57,034 nucleotides of DNA from Chryseobacterium gleum (GTDB taxonomy: Bacteria > Bacteroidota > Bacteroidia > Flavobacteriales_F > PHOS-HE28). This document shows positions 16,624 to 25,005 of the stretch, piece after piece (the stretch's first letter is position 1; every line of letters starts with the position of its first letter). The stretch covers positions 1-57,034 of the forward strand of contig CAMCAZ010000019.1 of the NCBI GenBank assembly GCA_945872795.1. Direction: 5' to 3'. The notes below the pieces were generated by a model that worked only from the letters and a program-made list of their open reading frames with translations, had not been told where the DNA came from and did no database searches. Made by a program: the position numbers and the translations under genes.

Positions 16624-18905
16624 GGAGTCCGTTCCATAGCCGGTGCACGCGCATCATCCTCCTGCCCGCCATGGGCCTGCTGGCCTCGTGCACGGGGCTG
16701 CGCTACAGCACCGAGGAGCGCCCCCTGTACACCGGCTTCACCGTGGAATGGACCGAGGATCCGACCTATGACGCCACCGGTGCGAAACAGGAACTGGAAG
16801 CGCTGGTGAAACCCGGGGCCAACAATGCCATACTGGGCATAAGACCCACAGTAGCCCTGCACAATACGATCAAGGAACCGAAGCAACAGAAAGGCATCGG
16901 TTTTCTACTGAAATACAAGGTCGGTTCGGCGCCTGTGTATCTGGAGAATGTGCCGCTGGACGACATCAACGCGGCCATGGTGAACCGCTTGAACAACCGC
17001 GGGCATTTCTTAGCGCAAAGCAGCTATGAGGTTGTCCGCAAGGGGCGCACGGCCTCGGTGGTCTTCACCGTAACGCCTGGCATTCCGCTGCTGATCCGCA
17101 GCCTGAAGTTGGGCAAGGAAGGCGCGAGTGCGCTGGACAGTGCCATGGCCATGCAACAGCCGTTGTGCCAGGTGCACGCCGGCGAGCCCTACGACCTATC
17201 ACGCCTCACCGCCGAACGGACCCGGGTGTCCGACCGGCTCCGCGACCAAGGCTGGTACCGCCTGCGCGCGGACGACCTGGTGTGGACCGCCGACAGTACG
17301 CTGGGCGACACGAGCGTGGCGCTGCAACTGAGGGTTAAACACAGCACGGCCCTCATCAAGCGCACTATCCACACCATCGGGTCGGTGACGGTGCATGCCG
17401 ACATGGACGAGGTGCTGCCCCCCACCGACACCGTGATGGTGGACAGTGTGCGCTACATCAGCTACCTGAACATGTACCTCCCGGAGCCGATCCTCAGCGG
17501 CGTGTTCATGTGGCCGGGCGACACCTACTCCCTCATCCGCAGCAATGCCACGCAACGGTACCTCAACTCGTACGGGGTGTTCCGCAACGTGCTGGTGGCC
17601 TACGGCGACGATAGCCTGCGCGCGGACGTGCTGCATGCACGCATCGCACTGTTGCCCTTGAAGCGCTACTCGCTCTTCAGCGAGCTCAATGCCGTAAGCA
17701 AGAGCAACAACTTCGCCGGGCCCGGTTTGCGGGCGGGCTTCGTGGACCGCGACCTCTTCGGTGGTGCGGAACAGTTCACGCTGGACGTCAACGGTCGTTT
17801 CGAGACGCAGATCGCCGGGGCGGACAAGGGCACCAACGCTTACGAGGTGGGCACCAAAGCGGCGCTGGCCATCCCTCGGATGCTACTGCTGCCCGACCCC
17901 AAGGGACTGCGCACCAGCACAGCGGTCACCAACATTTCGCTGGGCTACGGTTTCTTCCGCCGCATCAACCTATATGGCATGCAGTCGGCCGCAGTGGGGC
18001 TGAACTACGCATGGCGACGGGCCAACAAAGTGTGGCACGATCTGCAGTTGCTGGAGGTGAGCTACAACAACCTATTCTATGCCTCCGATGAGTTCGCGGC
18101 CTTCCTGGCGGAGAACCCCACCATCCAGCGCAGCTTCGAGGACCAGTTCGTGATCGGCGTCGGATACACCTACACGCGCAACACCAAGAACCGTGAGACA
18201 CAGCGGGACTGGCTGGTATACAGCCTGGGGGCCGATGAGAGCGGCAATCTGCTCTCGGCCATCTTCGCCGGCACGCGGGGCACCCGGCCTGAAGAGGGCT
18301 ACACCCTGCTGGACCAGCGTTATTCCCAATACGTTCGCCTGCGTCCCGAACTGCGCTGGTACCACACCTTTGGTGCACGCGGAGGGCAGCTGGTCACGCG
18401 CCTGCTCACACACACCGGCATATCCTACGGCAACACCGCGGTGCTGCCCTATGTGAAGCAGTTCTTCGCCGGTGGCACGAACAGTCTGCGCGGTTTCCGG
18501 GCGCGCAGCGTGGGGCCGGGCAGCTACATCGCCGAGCAGGAAGGCAACTTCCTGGTGGACCAGGTGGGCGACCTGAAGATCGAGGCCAACGCGGAGTACC
18601 GCTTCACGATCTCGGGCCTGGTGAAAGGCGCACTGTTCGCCGATGCCGGCAACATCTGGCTGCTCAACGACGACCCCTCGCGACCCGGTGGCGTGTTCAA
18701 GTGGGACACCTTCATCAGCGAGATCGCCTTCGACGCCGGGGTCGGCCTGCGCATCGACCCGCAGGTGATCGTCATCCGCATGGACCTCGCCGCCCCCCTG
18801 CGCCGTCCGGACCTCCCTGCCGGTGACCGCTGGGTCTTCAATGATCTGGATGCGCAGTGGAACAAGAACCTGATCTTCAACCTAGCCATCGGCTATCCCT
18901 TCTGA
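16620..18905 (+). CDS. BamA/TamA-family outer-membrane protein with lipoprotein signal (TamL-like)
   Basis: 761 residues. The start is GTG at 16620, which overlaps the tamB stop (GTGA). It gives a lipoprotein signal peptide ending in LLASC, with Cys near residue 24, so the N-terminus is lipidated. Then come POTRA-like modules (about 90-330; for example VPLDDINAAMVNRLNNRGHF and an RLRDQGWYRL helix) and a C-terminal Omp85 beta-barrel (about 370-761). The barrel carries GGTNSLRGFRARSVGPG and ends in NLIFNLAIGYPF, a typical last strand with terminal Phe. In Bacteroidota a lipidated TamA-like protein (TamL) encoded beside tamB is known. It works with TamB in outer-membrane homeostasis; the tight overlap fits that. 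Confidence 0.9.
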   Translation: MRSPFHSRCTRIILLPAMGLLASCTGLRYSTEERPLYTGFTVEWTEDPTYDATGAKQELEALVKPGANNAILGIRPTVALHNTIKEPKQQKGIGFLLKYKVGSAPVYLENVPLDDINAAMVNRLNNRGHFLAQSSYEVVRKGRTASVVFTVTPGIPLLIRSLKLGKEGASALDSAMAMQQPLCQVHAGEPYDLSRLTAERTRVSDRLRDQGWYRLRADDLVWTADSTLGDTSVALQLRVKHSTALIKRTIHTIGSVTVHADMDEVLPPTDTVMVDSVRYISYLNMYLPEPILSGVFMWPGDTYSLIRSNATQRYLNSYGVFRNVLVAYGDDSLRADVLHARIALLPLKRYSLFSELNAVSKSNNFAGPGLRAGFVDRDLFGGAEQFTLDVNGRFETQIAGADKGTNAYEVGTKAALAIPRMLLLPDPKGLRTSTAVTNISLGYGFFRRINLYGMQSAAVGLNYAWRRANKVWHDLQLLEVSYNNLFYASDEFAAFLAENPTIQRSFEDQFVIGVGYTYTRNTKNRETQRDWLVYSLGADESGNLLSAIFAGTRGTRPEEGYTLLDQRYSQYVRLRPELRWYHTFGARGGQLVTRLLTHTGISYGNTAVLPYVKQFFAGGTNSLRGFRARSVGPGSYIAEQEGNFLVDQVGDLKIEANAEYRFTISGLVKGALFADAGNIWLLNDDPSRPGGVFKWDTFISEIAFDAGVGLRIDPQVIVIRMDLAAPLRRPDLPAGDRWVFNDLDAQWNKNLIFNLAIGYPF

Positions 18906-18914
18906 TGTGGCACG

Positions 18915-18929
18915 GTTCCGCAACGGAAC
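18915..18929 (+). terminator. Short hairpin after the TamA-like gene
   Basis: GTTCCG-CAA-CGGAAC, followed by GGTTATTATG, 9 bp after the stop codon. The stem is short and the T-rich part poor, so it may be only a weak terminator before tspO. Confidence 0.3.
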
Positions 18930-18953
18930 GGTTATTATGACGTACAAGGGGTC

Positions 18954-19457
18954 ATGTTCGATCGCACGCTCCGCCTCCTCGACGCTTGCAGCCCCGCCTG
19001 GAAGGTCACCATCAGTATCCTGGTCACGCTCATCGTGGGCAGCACCTCGGGACTGATCACCGCCGGTGCCGTGGAGGGCTGGTACATGGAGATCGAGAAG
19101 CCTTCCTTCAACCCGCCCAACACCATCTTCGGACCGGTGTGGACGGTGCTATACGTACTGATGGGCTTCTCCGCGGGCCTCATCTGGAGCAACGGCATGG
19201 AGTTCGCCCCCGTGCGGCGGGCCCTGGCGCTCTTCGGCGTGCAACTGATGCTGAACGTGCTGTGGTCCCTGCTCTTCTTCGGCCTGAAGAGCCCCGGCCT
19301 CGCGCTGATCGACATCGGCCTCATGCTCGTGGCCATCATCGCCACCATGCGGGCCTTCCACCCCATCGACCGCTGGTCGGCCTACCTGCTCATCCCCTAC
19401 CTGCTGTGGGTGAGTTTCGCCACCGTGCTCAACGCGAGCATCTGGGTGCTGAACTGA
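18954..19457 (+). CDS. tspO: TspO/MBR (tryptophan-rich sensory) family membrane protein
   Basis: 167 residues, five membrane helices. Family marks: GSTSGLITAGAVEGWYMEIEKPSF (shown here as GLITAGAVEGWYMEIEKPSF and the preceding GST), NPPNTIFGPVWTVLYVLMG at about 45-63 and LNVLWSLLFFGLKSPG. The PPxxxFxPVWTxLYxLMG core is the signature of TspO. Members bind porphyrins and other hydrophobic ligands and have been tied to stress and tetrapyrrole control. It is short-spaced (48 bp) behind the TamA-like gene on the same strand, with a small hairpin between them, so co-transcription is open. Confidence 0.93.
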   Translation: MFDRTLRLLDACSPAWKVTISILVTLIVGSTSGLITAGAVEGWYMEIEKPSFNPPNTIFGPVWTVLYVLMGFSAGLIWSNGMEFAPVRRALALFGVQLMLNVLWSLLFFGLKSPGLALIDIGLMLVAIIATMRAFHPIDRWSAYLLIPYLLWVSFATVLNASIWVLN

Positions 19458-19483
19458 TCGCTGATCAGGGCCTCGCCCCTCAC

Positions 19484-19597
19484 TCAGAAGATGTAACCGA
19501 ACAACATTTCACCGCTTCCGGTGAACGGCGTGCTTGACTTGAAGAAGAGGTGGGAGAAGGCGTACGGCTCGCTATAACAGCTGTACTTATAGCTTCC
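19484..19597 (-). pseudogene. C-terminal remnant of an outer-membrane beta-barrel protein (tentative)
   Basis: Reading leftwards from the TAG stop of the next gene, the same frame stays open for 37 codons and ends in GSGEMLFGYIF followed by TGA. The aromatic, alternating pattern (YKYSCYSEPYAFSHLFF) and terminal Phe resemble the last strands of an outer-membrane barrel. No upstream part is present. Either it is the tail of a lost gene or a chance frame. Confidence 0.25.
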
Positions 19598-20080
19598 CTA
19601 ATTCGCCGCACCCGCCGCGGCGCGGTTCTGCTGCACCTGGATGCAGTGCAGGGCGAAGAGCAGGACGAGGGGTTCCAGCGGAGCGCCGTGCTCCTCCAGC
19701 AACTGCTGTTCGATGCGGAGGCGCGTCCATTGCACAGAGGTGCCAATGGTGGCGCGCACCGTTCCCTGCGCATCGGTGAGGAGGTGCTCCGAACTGAACC
19801 AGTGCTTCTTCTGCACCGTGAGCACCGGGGCACCCGATGCAGGGTCCTGGATCACTGTGCGGTTGAGCTTGAAGCGAGCCTCGAGCACGGGCGTATCACC
19901 GAAGCACACGGACAGCACACCGCTCAACAGGCGCAGGCGTTTCACCGTGTAGAGGCCCTTGTTCAGCAACAGCTCCACGCGGGCGTTCCACAGCGAGGGT
20001 TGCACCTTGGTGCCCTGCATGCGGCCGCCTTCATCCAGCAGCGTCCAGGTGCGGGGACCGGTGCGTTCGATACGTCGCAT
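19598..20080 (-). CDS. Hypothetical protein
   Basis: 160 residues from ATG 20080 (an ATG at 20143 would add 21 residues that look non-native). No signal peptide or membrane helix. The middle is beta-rich with repeated strand-turn elements (LLLNKGLYTVKRLRLL, PVLEARFKLNRTVIQD, APVLTVQKKHWFSSEHLL), which faintly recalls the Tubby/LURP-one-like fold. The C-terminus ends in an Ala-rich tail after a helix (EPLVLLFALHCIQVQQNR). I do not recognise the family. It lies downstream of the GH3 gene on the same strand with a 120-bp gap, so it may follow it in a transcript. Confidence 0.5.
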   Translation of the reverse strand: MRRIERTGPRTWTLLDEGGRMQGTKVQPSLWNARVELLLNKGLYTVKRLRLLSGVLSVCFGDTPVLEARFKLNRTVIQDPASGAPVLTVQKKHWFSSEHLLTDAQGTVRATIGTSVQWTRLRIEQQLLEEHGAPLEPLVLLFALHCIQVQQNRAAAGAAN

Positions 20081-20200
20081 GCCGTGAAGATGATGAACCC
20101 TCTCCGTTCGCCGCATCGGCAAGGGACGAATGGTGCATGGCACAGGCGAACGGCACGCCGGTCAGGTCCGTGGTCCTTCGCGAAGGGCGGTGGAACGGTG

Positions 20201-23200
20201 CTAGCGCGCCGTGGCCTTCAGCGGCACCGTCGCCATCCTTTCCGGCAGTGTGCGGGCGGCCACGGCATCGTGCACCACCTCCTGCACCTTGGTGCGGATG
20301 CCCAGCGTGGCGAGCTTGTTCACCTCGGCGCTGGGGTACACGCGGTTGCTCAGGAAGATGTAGACCACACGCTGTTCCGGATCGGCCCAGGCCATGGTGC
20401 CCGTGAAGCCGGTGTGGCCGAAGCTGGCATAACTCACGCACTCGCAGGTGGGACCGCCCTTGCCGCGCACGGGCTTGTCCCAGCCCAGTCCGCGCCGGTT
20501 GCCGGCGCCATCGGGCTTGCAGAACTGGCACTTGGTGAACTCCTCCACCACCGTCTCACTCAGGTAGCGATGTCCGCCATAGGTGCCCTTGTTCAGCAGC
20601 AGCTGCATCACCTTCGCCAGGTCGTTGGCACTGCTGAAGAGGCCCGCATGGCCCGCCACCCCGCCCTTCATGGCGGCGCCGGGGTCGTGTACATCACCGT
20701 GGATCTGGCGCTTGCGGAAGGTGGCATCGTTCTCCGTGGGTGCGATGCGCTCGCTGGCGAAGCGTTCGTGGGGCCGGTAGCCCAACGTGGCGGCGCCCAG
20801 CGGACCATAGAAGCGCTCCTGCAGGTAACGGTCCAGGGGCATGCCCGTCTCCCGCTCGATCACCTCCTGCAACAGGTAGTAGCCCATGTCGCTGTATACG
20901 TATTCGCCCTTGGCGCCCAGCGGCGTGCGCAGCACCCAGGTCAGCAGGCTATCGCGGTACTCGTTGCGGATGTAGAGTCCCTCTGCCACGCGCAGGCCGT
21001 GGGTCTCGGTGGCGGTCTCGCTGCTGACACCGGGCTTGAAACTGCCGTTGCTCATCACCCGGTTCTGGAAGGGCACGAAGGCCTTGAGCCCCGATTGGTG
21101 CGTGAGGATGTCGCGCAGGTCCATGCGGGCGTGGGTGATGTATTCGTCCTCCAGTTCGGGCAGGTAGTGGCCCAGTGGCTTGTCCAGGTCCAGCAGCCCT
21201 TCATCCACCAGCTTCATCAGGGCCAGCGTGGTGCCGGCCACCTTGGTGATGGAGGCCAGGTCATAGATATCATCGGTGCGCACCGCGCGTTCCTTGGCAT
21301 AGGTGCTGTGTCCGTAGGCCTTGTTCAGCACCACCTGGCCGTCCACGGCCACCAGCACCTGGGCACCGGGATAGGCCTGTGCCGCGATGCCGCCGTTCAC
21401 GATCTCGTCGAGCGGACGCAGGTCGAGGGTCTGGATGCCGAGCGCCTCGGGCATCGTGTAACCGAAGCGTCCTGCGGCGTTCACCTCCATACCGTCACCG
21501 GCCACATAGAACGATGATGCCGTGATGGGCAGCTGCCCGTTGGCCCCGCGACCACCGAAGATCACCTGCGCCACCTGGTCCTGCGTGTCCTCGGTCTCCT
21601 CGTAGGCCACGATCACGCTGGCGAGGTAGTGCGCGCCATAGGCCCGTGTCAGCCGGTAGGGATTCGCAAAGAGCACGAAGACCGTGGGTTTGCGTGCCGC
21701 GATCTCCCGCACGATGTCCATCGCCGTCTCGGGGATGCCGAAGTCCTTCACCACGCGATAGGTGGTGCCGTGCACGGAGACGATCACCTGGTCGAAGCGC
21801 TCCAGCTTCTGCAGCAGGGCTGTCAGCGCTTCGCGGTTGATGGCCTTGTCGCAGCGGAAGGTGCTCACCGCGCCGTAGCGCTGCAGGCTGCGCTGGAAGA
21901 GGTTGTCCACGCTGTCGCCGATCACCACCGAGGCCACGCGCAGCTTCGCGAGGTCCTGTAAAGGCAGGATGCGGTTGCGGTCGTTCAGCACGGTGATGGC
22001 CTCGCCGTAGAGGCGGCGGCGCAGCATTTTGCTTTGGCTGGTGTTCAGGTCGGCGTAGAGGTCCGTGGTCTCCACCGGACGGATGCCGTCCAGTCCGGCC
22101 CATTCCTTCGCCCGCAGTACCTTCAGGCACTTGTGGTCGATCACTGCGCGGTCCAGCTCACCACTGTCCACCGCCATGCGGATGCGTTCAATCGCCTTGA
22201 CGGGGTCCTGCGGGAAGAGCATCACATCGTTGCCCGCGAGGATGGCGCGCAGCTCGATCTCGCCCGGCTTCTCAGCGTTGGCCACGCCCTTCATGTTCAA
22301 CGCGTCGGTGAAGACCAGTCCGCGGAAACCCAGGTCGTGCTCCAGCAATCCGCTCACGATGGGCTTGCTCAGCGTGCTGGGCTGTCCCTTGGTGGTGTCC
22401 AAGGCGGGCACTTCCAGGTGGCCCACCATCATGGCGGTGAGGCCCTCGTCCACCAAACGCTGGAAGGGATAGAGCTCCATGGAATCCAGGCGGGTGCGGC
22501 TGTGCGCGATCATGGGCAGCGCGTAGTGCGAGTCGCTGTCCGTGTCGCCATGACCGGGGAAGTGCTTCGCCGTGGCGATCACCCCGCCCTGCTGCAGGCC
22601 GCGCATGTAGGCGATGCCCTTGCGCGCCACGTTCTCGCGGTCCTCGCCGAAGCTGCGGTCGTTGATCACGGGGTTCGCCGGATTATTGTTCACGTCCACC
22701 ACCGGACTGAAGCTCACGTGCACGCCGAGGCGCGTCATCTGCCGGGCGATCTCCACGCCCATGTCGGTGATCAGCGATTCGTCGCGCAGCGCCCCCAGGG
22801 TCATCTGCCTCGGGAAGCGGATGGTGCTGTCCAGCCGCATCGCCAGGCCCCACTCCAGGTCCATGCCCAGCAGCAGCGGCGTGCGTGCTGCGGCCTGCAG
22901 GCGGTTGGTGAGGCGTGCCTGCCGCACGGGTCCGCCCTGGAAGAAGATCAGCCCGCCGATGTTGCGTTCGCGCACCAGCGTCTCGATCTCCGCCTCGTGC
23001 TTCGCGTCCTTGTTGCTGTAGGCCGCCACCATCATCAGCTGCGCGATGCGCTCGTCCAGCGACAGGGTGCTGAAGACGCTGTCGGCCCAGGGCGTGGGTG
23101 CGGAAAGGAAAGGCGGCGCAATGCCCGCATGCCGCCCCGTGGGAGGCGTGCTGCTGATGCCCAGCAACGCGGCGGGCAGGAGAAGGACGAGCAGACGTTT

Positions 23201-23215
23201 ACGTTCGAACAGCAT
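20201..23215 (-). CDS. Glycoside hydrolase family 3 fused to serine hydrolase (beta-lactamase family)
   Basis: 1004 residues with signal peptide (LLVLLLPAALLGISS). Residues ~40-400 are a GH3 catalytic domain: IATAKHFPGHGDTDSDSH near 212-229 is the NagZ-type motif carrying the acid/base His-Asp pair, and GLVFTDALNMKG near 302 holds the nucleophile Asp. Residues ~400-600 look like the GH3 C-terminal domain. Residues ~625-1000 are a class C beta-lactamase/DD-peptidase fold with SITK near 655, YSD near 775 and HTG near 935. Such fusions occur in Bacteroidota. The NagZ-type motif points to N-acetylglucosamine-containing substrate such as peptidoglycan, so one protein may cut glycan and act on stem peptide or another ester/amide. 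The exact activity of the second half is unknown. Confidence 0.9.
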   Translation of the reverse strand: MLFERKRLLVLLLPAALLGISSTPPTGRHAGIAPPFLSAPTPWADSVFSTLSLDERIAQLMMVAAYSNKDAKHEAEIETLVRERNIGGLIFFQGGPVRQARLTNRLQAAARTPLLLGMDLEWGLAMRLDSTIRFPRQMTLGALRDESLITDMGVEIARQMTRLGVHVSFSPVVDVNNNPANPVINDRSFGEDRENVARKGIAYMRGLQQGGVIATAKHFPGHGDTDSDSHYALPMIAHSRTRLDSMELYPFQRLVDEGLTAMMVGHLEVPALDTTKGQPSTLSKPIVSGLLEHDLGFRGLVFTDALNMKGVANAEKPGEIELRAILAGNDVMLFPQDPVKAIERIRMAVDSGELDRAVIDHKCLKVLRAKEWAGLDGIRPVETTDLYADLNTSQSKMLRRRLYGEAITVLNDRNRILPLQDLAKLRVASVVIGDSVDNLFQRSLQRYGAVSTFRCDKAINREALTALLQKLERFDQVIVSVHGTTYRVVKDFGIPETAMDIVREIAARKPTVFVLFANPYRLTRAYGAHYLASVIVAYEETEDTQDQVAQVIFGGRGANGQLPITASSFYVAGDGMEVNAAGRFGYTMPEALGIQTLDLRPLDEIVNGGIAAQAYPGAQVLVAVDGQVVLNKAYGHSTYAKERAVRTDDIYDLASITKVAGTTLALMKLVDEGLLDLDKPLGHYLPELEDEYITHARMDLRDILTHQSGLKAFVPFQNRVMSNGSFKPGVSSETATETHGLRVAEGLYIRNEYRDSLLTWVLRTPLGAKGEYVYSDMGYYLLQEVIERETGMPLDRYLQERFYGPLGAATLGYRPHERFASERIAPTENDATFRKRQIHGDVHDPGAAMKGGVAGHAGLFSSANDLAKVMQLLLNKGTYGGHRYLSETVVEEFTKCQFCKPDGAGNRRGLGWDKPVRGKGGPTCECVSYASFGHTGFTGTMAWADPEQRVVYIFLSNRVYPSAEVNKLATLGIRTKVQEVVHDAVAARTLPERMATVPLKATAR

Positions 23216-23221
23216 GTGTGG

Positions 23222-23229
23222 CGAAACTA
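23222..23229 (-). promoter_or_regulatory. Putative -7 box of the GH3 fusion gene
   Basis: On the minus strand TAGTTTCG lies six bases before the ATG at 23215. It matches TAnnTTTG in seven of eight positions and would give a leaderless mRNA. Confidence 0.35.
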
Positions 23230-23456
23230 CCGGCCCCGCCCCCCACCCTAGCGCACGATCCGCGCCAGTTTTGAACAGAAGGCATGTGCAGGGTGTGGCC
23301 CTTTCACGGAGAACGGCGATGCGGAGGACTGTAGTTCTTGGGGGGTGAAGGAGTTGTGCACAGAGGGGCTGCGGGCCAATTGCTGTTGGCTACTGGCTAC
23401 TGGCTGCTGGCCAATTGCTGGTGGCTGGTGGCTGGTGTTTCCCCCCCACATCACCA

Positions 23457-23507
23457 TAGGTCGATCCAGTGGGCCCGAGGCCTCGGGCGACGCTACAGGT
23501 CTTCGGC
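23457..23507. repeat. REP-like unit, copy 1 of a close pair
   Basis: Begins TAGGTCGA and ends CGACGCTACAGGTCTTCGGC, with the inner palindrome CCCGAGGCCTCGGG. Its last 20 bases are identical to the end of copy 2 at 23543-23580. Confidence 0.6.
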
Positions 23508-23542
23508 TTGGATCCGTGCTGCTGTTTCACCGCACACCTGTA

Positions 23543-23580
23543 TAGGTCGACCCGATGGGTCGACGCTACAGGTCTTCGGC
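23543..23580. repeat. REP-like unit, copy 2 of a close pair
   Basis: Begins TAGGTCGACCCGATGGGTCGACG; GTCGACCC and GGGTCGAC pair as a hairpin around AT. Ends CGACGCTACAGGTCTTCGGC like copy 1. The GTCGACCC-GGGTCGACGCTAC layout is shared with the copy at the 3' end of mtaB (40519). Confidence 0.65.
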
Positions 23581-23614
23581 CTGGAACCTTGCTGCTTGCC
23601 CCTACCCCTGGCCC

Positions 23615-24133
23615 CTAAACGCTCCGCTCCATCTCCGCCTCCACCTTCAGCAACAGGTTCTCCTGGGTGAAGCGGGCGCTGCGGCGTTCGTCGGTGGGGT
23701 GGCCCACGCGGTACATCACCGTGCCCTGGCGGCAGCTCCACCAGCGGGCCCTGATCACGGCCTCATGCGGACCCAGGCTCAGCTTGTCTCCCACACAGAA
23801 GTGGGCGTAGTTGTTGATCTCGCCCACCAGCTGCCCGAAGGTGACGGACGCGTCGGTCACCAGCTCGCCGCGGCTGCTGCGGGTGTGGATGAGGTAGAGC
23901 ACCGCATCGGGATACACCCAGCGGTTCACAATGGGCACCACCTGCATGCGCCACACCACCAGTGCACCGATACGGAAGAGGATCATGGGGCGGGTGTCGG
24001 GAAATTCGTCAAGGGCGCTGCGCAGAAGATAATGATGCCGGCGGGTGATCGGCACGCAGTCATTAGAACGGGCGAATGGGCGCTTGGCGCCGCTCCACCA
24101 GCAGAAGATCAGGTAGGAAGGGATGAGCGACAT
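23615..24133 (-). CDS. Hypothetical protein
   Basis: 172 residues from ATG 24133, or 123 from the ATG at 23986, which begins MILFRIGALVVWRM. I recognise no family. The second half is mixed alpha/beta with EINNYAHFCVGDKL, HEAVIRARWWSCRQGTVMYR and an acidic C-terminal helix. Trp and Tyr are frequent; there is no signal peptide if the longer start is used. It stands alone between two spacers, reading away from the zinc-ribbon gene. The codon pattern (G/C at third positions) supports coding for the last 120 residues; the start is unsure. Confidence 0.4.
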   Translation of the reverse strand: MSLIPSYLIFCWWSGAKRPFARSNDCVPITRRHHYLLRSALDEFPDTRPMILFRIGALVVWRMQVVPIVNRWVYPDAVLYLIHTRSSRGELVTDASVTFGQLVGEINNYAHFCVGDKLSLGPHEAVIRARWWSCRQGTVMYRVGHPTDERRSARFTQENLLLKVEAEMERSV

Positions 24134-24352
24134 GCCTGGGGGCAGATCTACCGTAGAGGTGCTCCATTACGGAAATGTCCATTTCACTGGATGGCCTTCA
24201 CGGAGAGCAGGTAAGGGTCGGTACCTCCTGCCGCCATGCACTGCCAAACACCCTCTGTCGCTTAACTGGGAGCCACGCCTCACACTACCACGCGACGCCC
24301 GCCGTTCCCCAATCCAGAACATACCTGTATCATTTACAACCTGAACGCCCTG

Positions 24353-24697
24353 ATGACGGCCACCGAACGCGAGGTGCTGGACCTGGCGGACCAACTGATA
24401 TCCGGTCTGCAGGCGGCCGAGCTGCGGTGTGGGGCGCCGATGCCAGAGCACCGCGCGGAGCTCAAACACAAGCGCCAGCTGGTGTTGGACAATGTGCTGC
24501 GCCGCCAACAGGTGCGCGAGGCTGAAGCGCGGCCACCGCTGCCATGGCGCTCCGGAACTGTGCGCACTGCAAAGGGCGCGGCACGTTGCGTCCGGTGCCC
24601 GGCGACTCCGGCCACCTGTGCTGCACGTCCTGCGGTCTGGACGAGAGCGGCATGCCAGGCACTCTCGCCGGTAAACGCACAATGCACGAACGGCTGA
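24353..24697 (+). CDS. Possible small helical protein, overlaps the next gene
   Basis: The first ~65 codons (MTATEREVLDLADQLISGLQ, then EHRAELKHKRQLVLDNVLRR) show G/C-rich third positions and a plausible helical protein. After about 24545 the coding signal moves to another frame, that of the zinc-ribbon gene, while this frame becomes a Cys/Arg/Ala-rich shadow up to its stop. So either only the 5' part is real and joined to the next frame by a frameshift, or two genes overlap by about 150 bp. No family recognised. Confidence 0.3.
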   Translation: MTATEREVLDLADQLISGLQAAELRCGAPMPEHRAELKHKRQLVLDNVLRRQQVREAEARPPLPWRSGTVRTAKGAARCVRCPATPATCAARPAVWTRAACQALSPVNAQCTNG

Positions 24698-24924
24698 AGG
24701 CGCAACTGGTCGCCATGCCCCCGGGCAAGGGCCGCGAGCACGCCCAGGTCGAGGCCCAAATTCGCAAGGCGGACCGGATCCTGGCCGACCTGATGGCCCA
24801 GGAGGAGCACCGGCGCCAACTGGAACGCAAGGCGGAGGAACGCCTAGAGGAGCTGCGCAACCTGCTGCTGCTGCTGTGGCAGGTGAACAGCAGCGGAAGA
24901 GCGGCGCTAGGGGGTATGGCGTGA
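24544..24924 (+). CDS. Zinc-ribbon coiled-coil protein, unknown
   Basis: 126 residues. A four-Cys zinc ribbon opens the protein: CAHCKGRGTL at 6-15 and CCTSCG at 26-31, i.e. two CxxC knuckles. It is followed by a long charged helix (about 45-115) with Glu/Arg/Lys heptad character, e.g. QEEHRRQLERKAEERLEELR. The layout resembles small zinc-ribbon helical proteins that bind nucleic acid or ribosomes, but no family is recognised. The ATG at 24544 is the first possible start in this frame, because TGA lies just upstream. The preceding overlapping frame may encode its missing N-terminus. Confidence 0.45.
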   Translation: MALRNCAHCKGRGTLRPVPGDSGHLCCTSCGLDESGMPGTLAGKRTMHERLKAQLVAMPPGKGREHAQVEAQIRKADRILADLMAQEEHRRQLERKAEERLEELRNLLLLLWQVNSSGRAALGGMA

Positions 24925-24982
24925 GGGGAGAGTTTAGTTCGTGGCGAGACGCATACCGCGCGTTGAACCATGGATGCACACG

Positions 24983-24990
24983 TACTTTTG
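24983..24990 (+). promoter_or_regulatory. Promoter of the small protein-mutL operon
   Basis: TACTTTTG is a full match to TAnnTTTG. A TTG at 24963-24965 lies 17 bp upstream, where the -33 TTTG element is expected. The start codon at 25006 is 15 bases downstream. Confidence 0.5.
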
Positions 24991-25005
24991 CAAACCCGCC
25001 ACCCC

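Larger units (their letters stand above)
23230..23614. other. Repeat-rich spacer without a gene
   Basis: 385 bp with no credible coding frame. It holds a TGGCTAC/TGGCTGC tandem region (about 23374-23437) in which GGCCAATTGCTG occurs twice (23374, 23409), and two copies of a REP-like unit (23457 and 23543). The rest shows nothing I can name. Confidence 0.55.

Noticed and set aside
19550-21517. A 655-codon open frame on the plus strand opposite the GH3 fusion
   Set aside because: It is antisense to a gene with full catalytic motifs; His/Gln/Val/Ala-rich composition is the usual shadow of GC-rich coding DNA.
23374-23437. TGGCTAC/TGGCTGC tandem region as a CRISPR-like array
   Set aside because: Units are 7 bp and contiguous without unique spacers; it is a simple tandem repeat.
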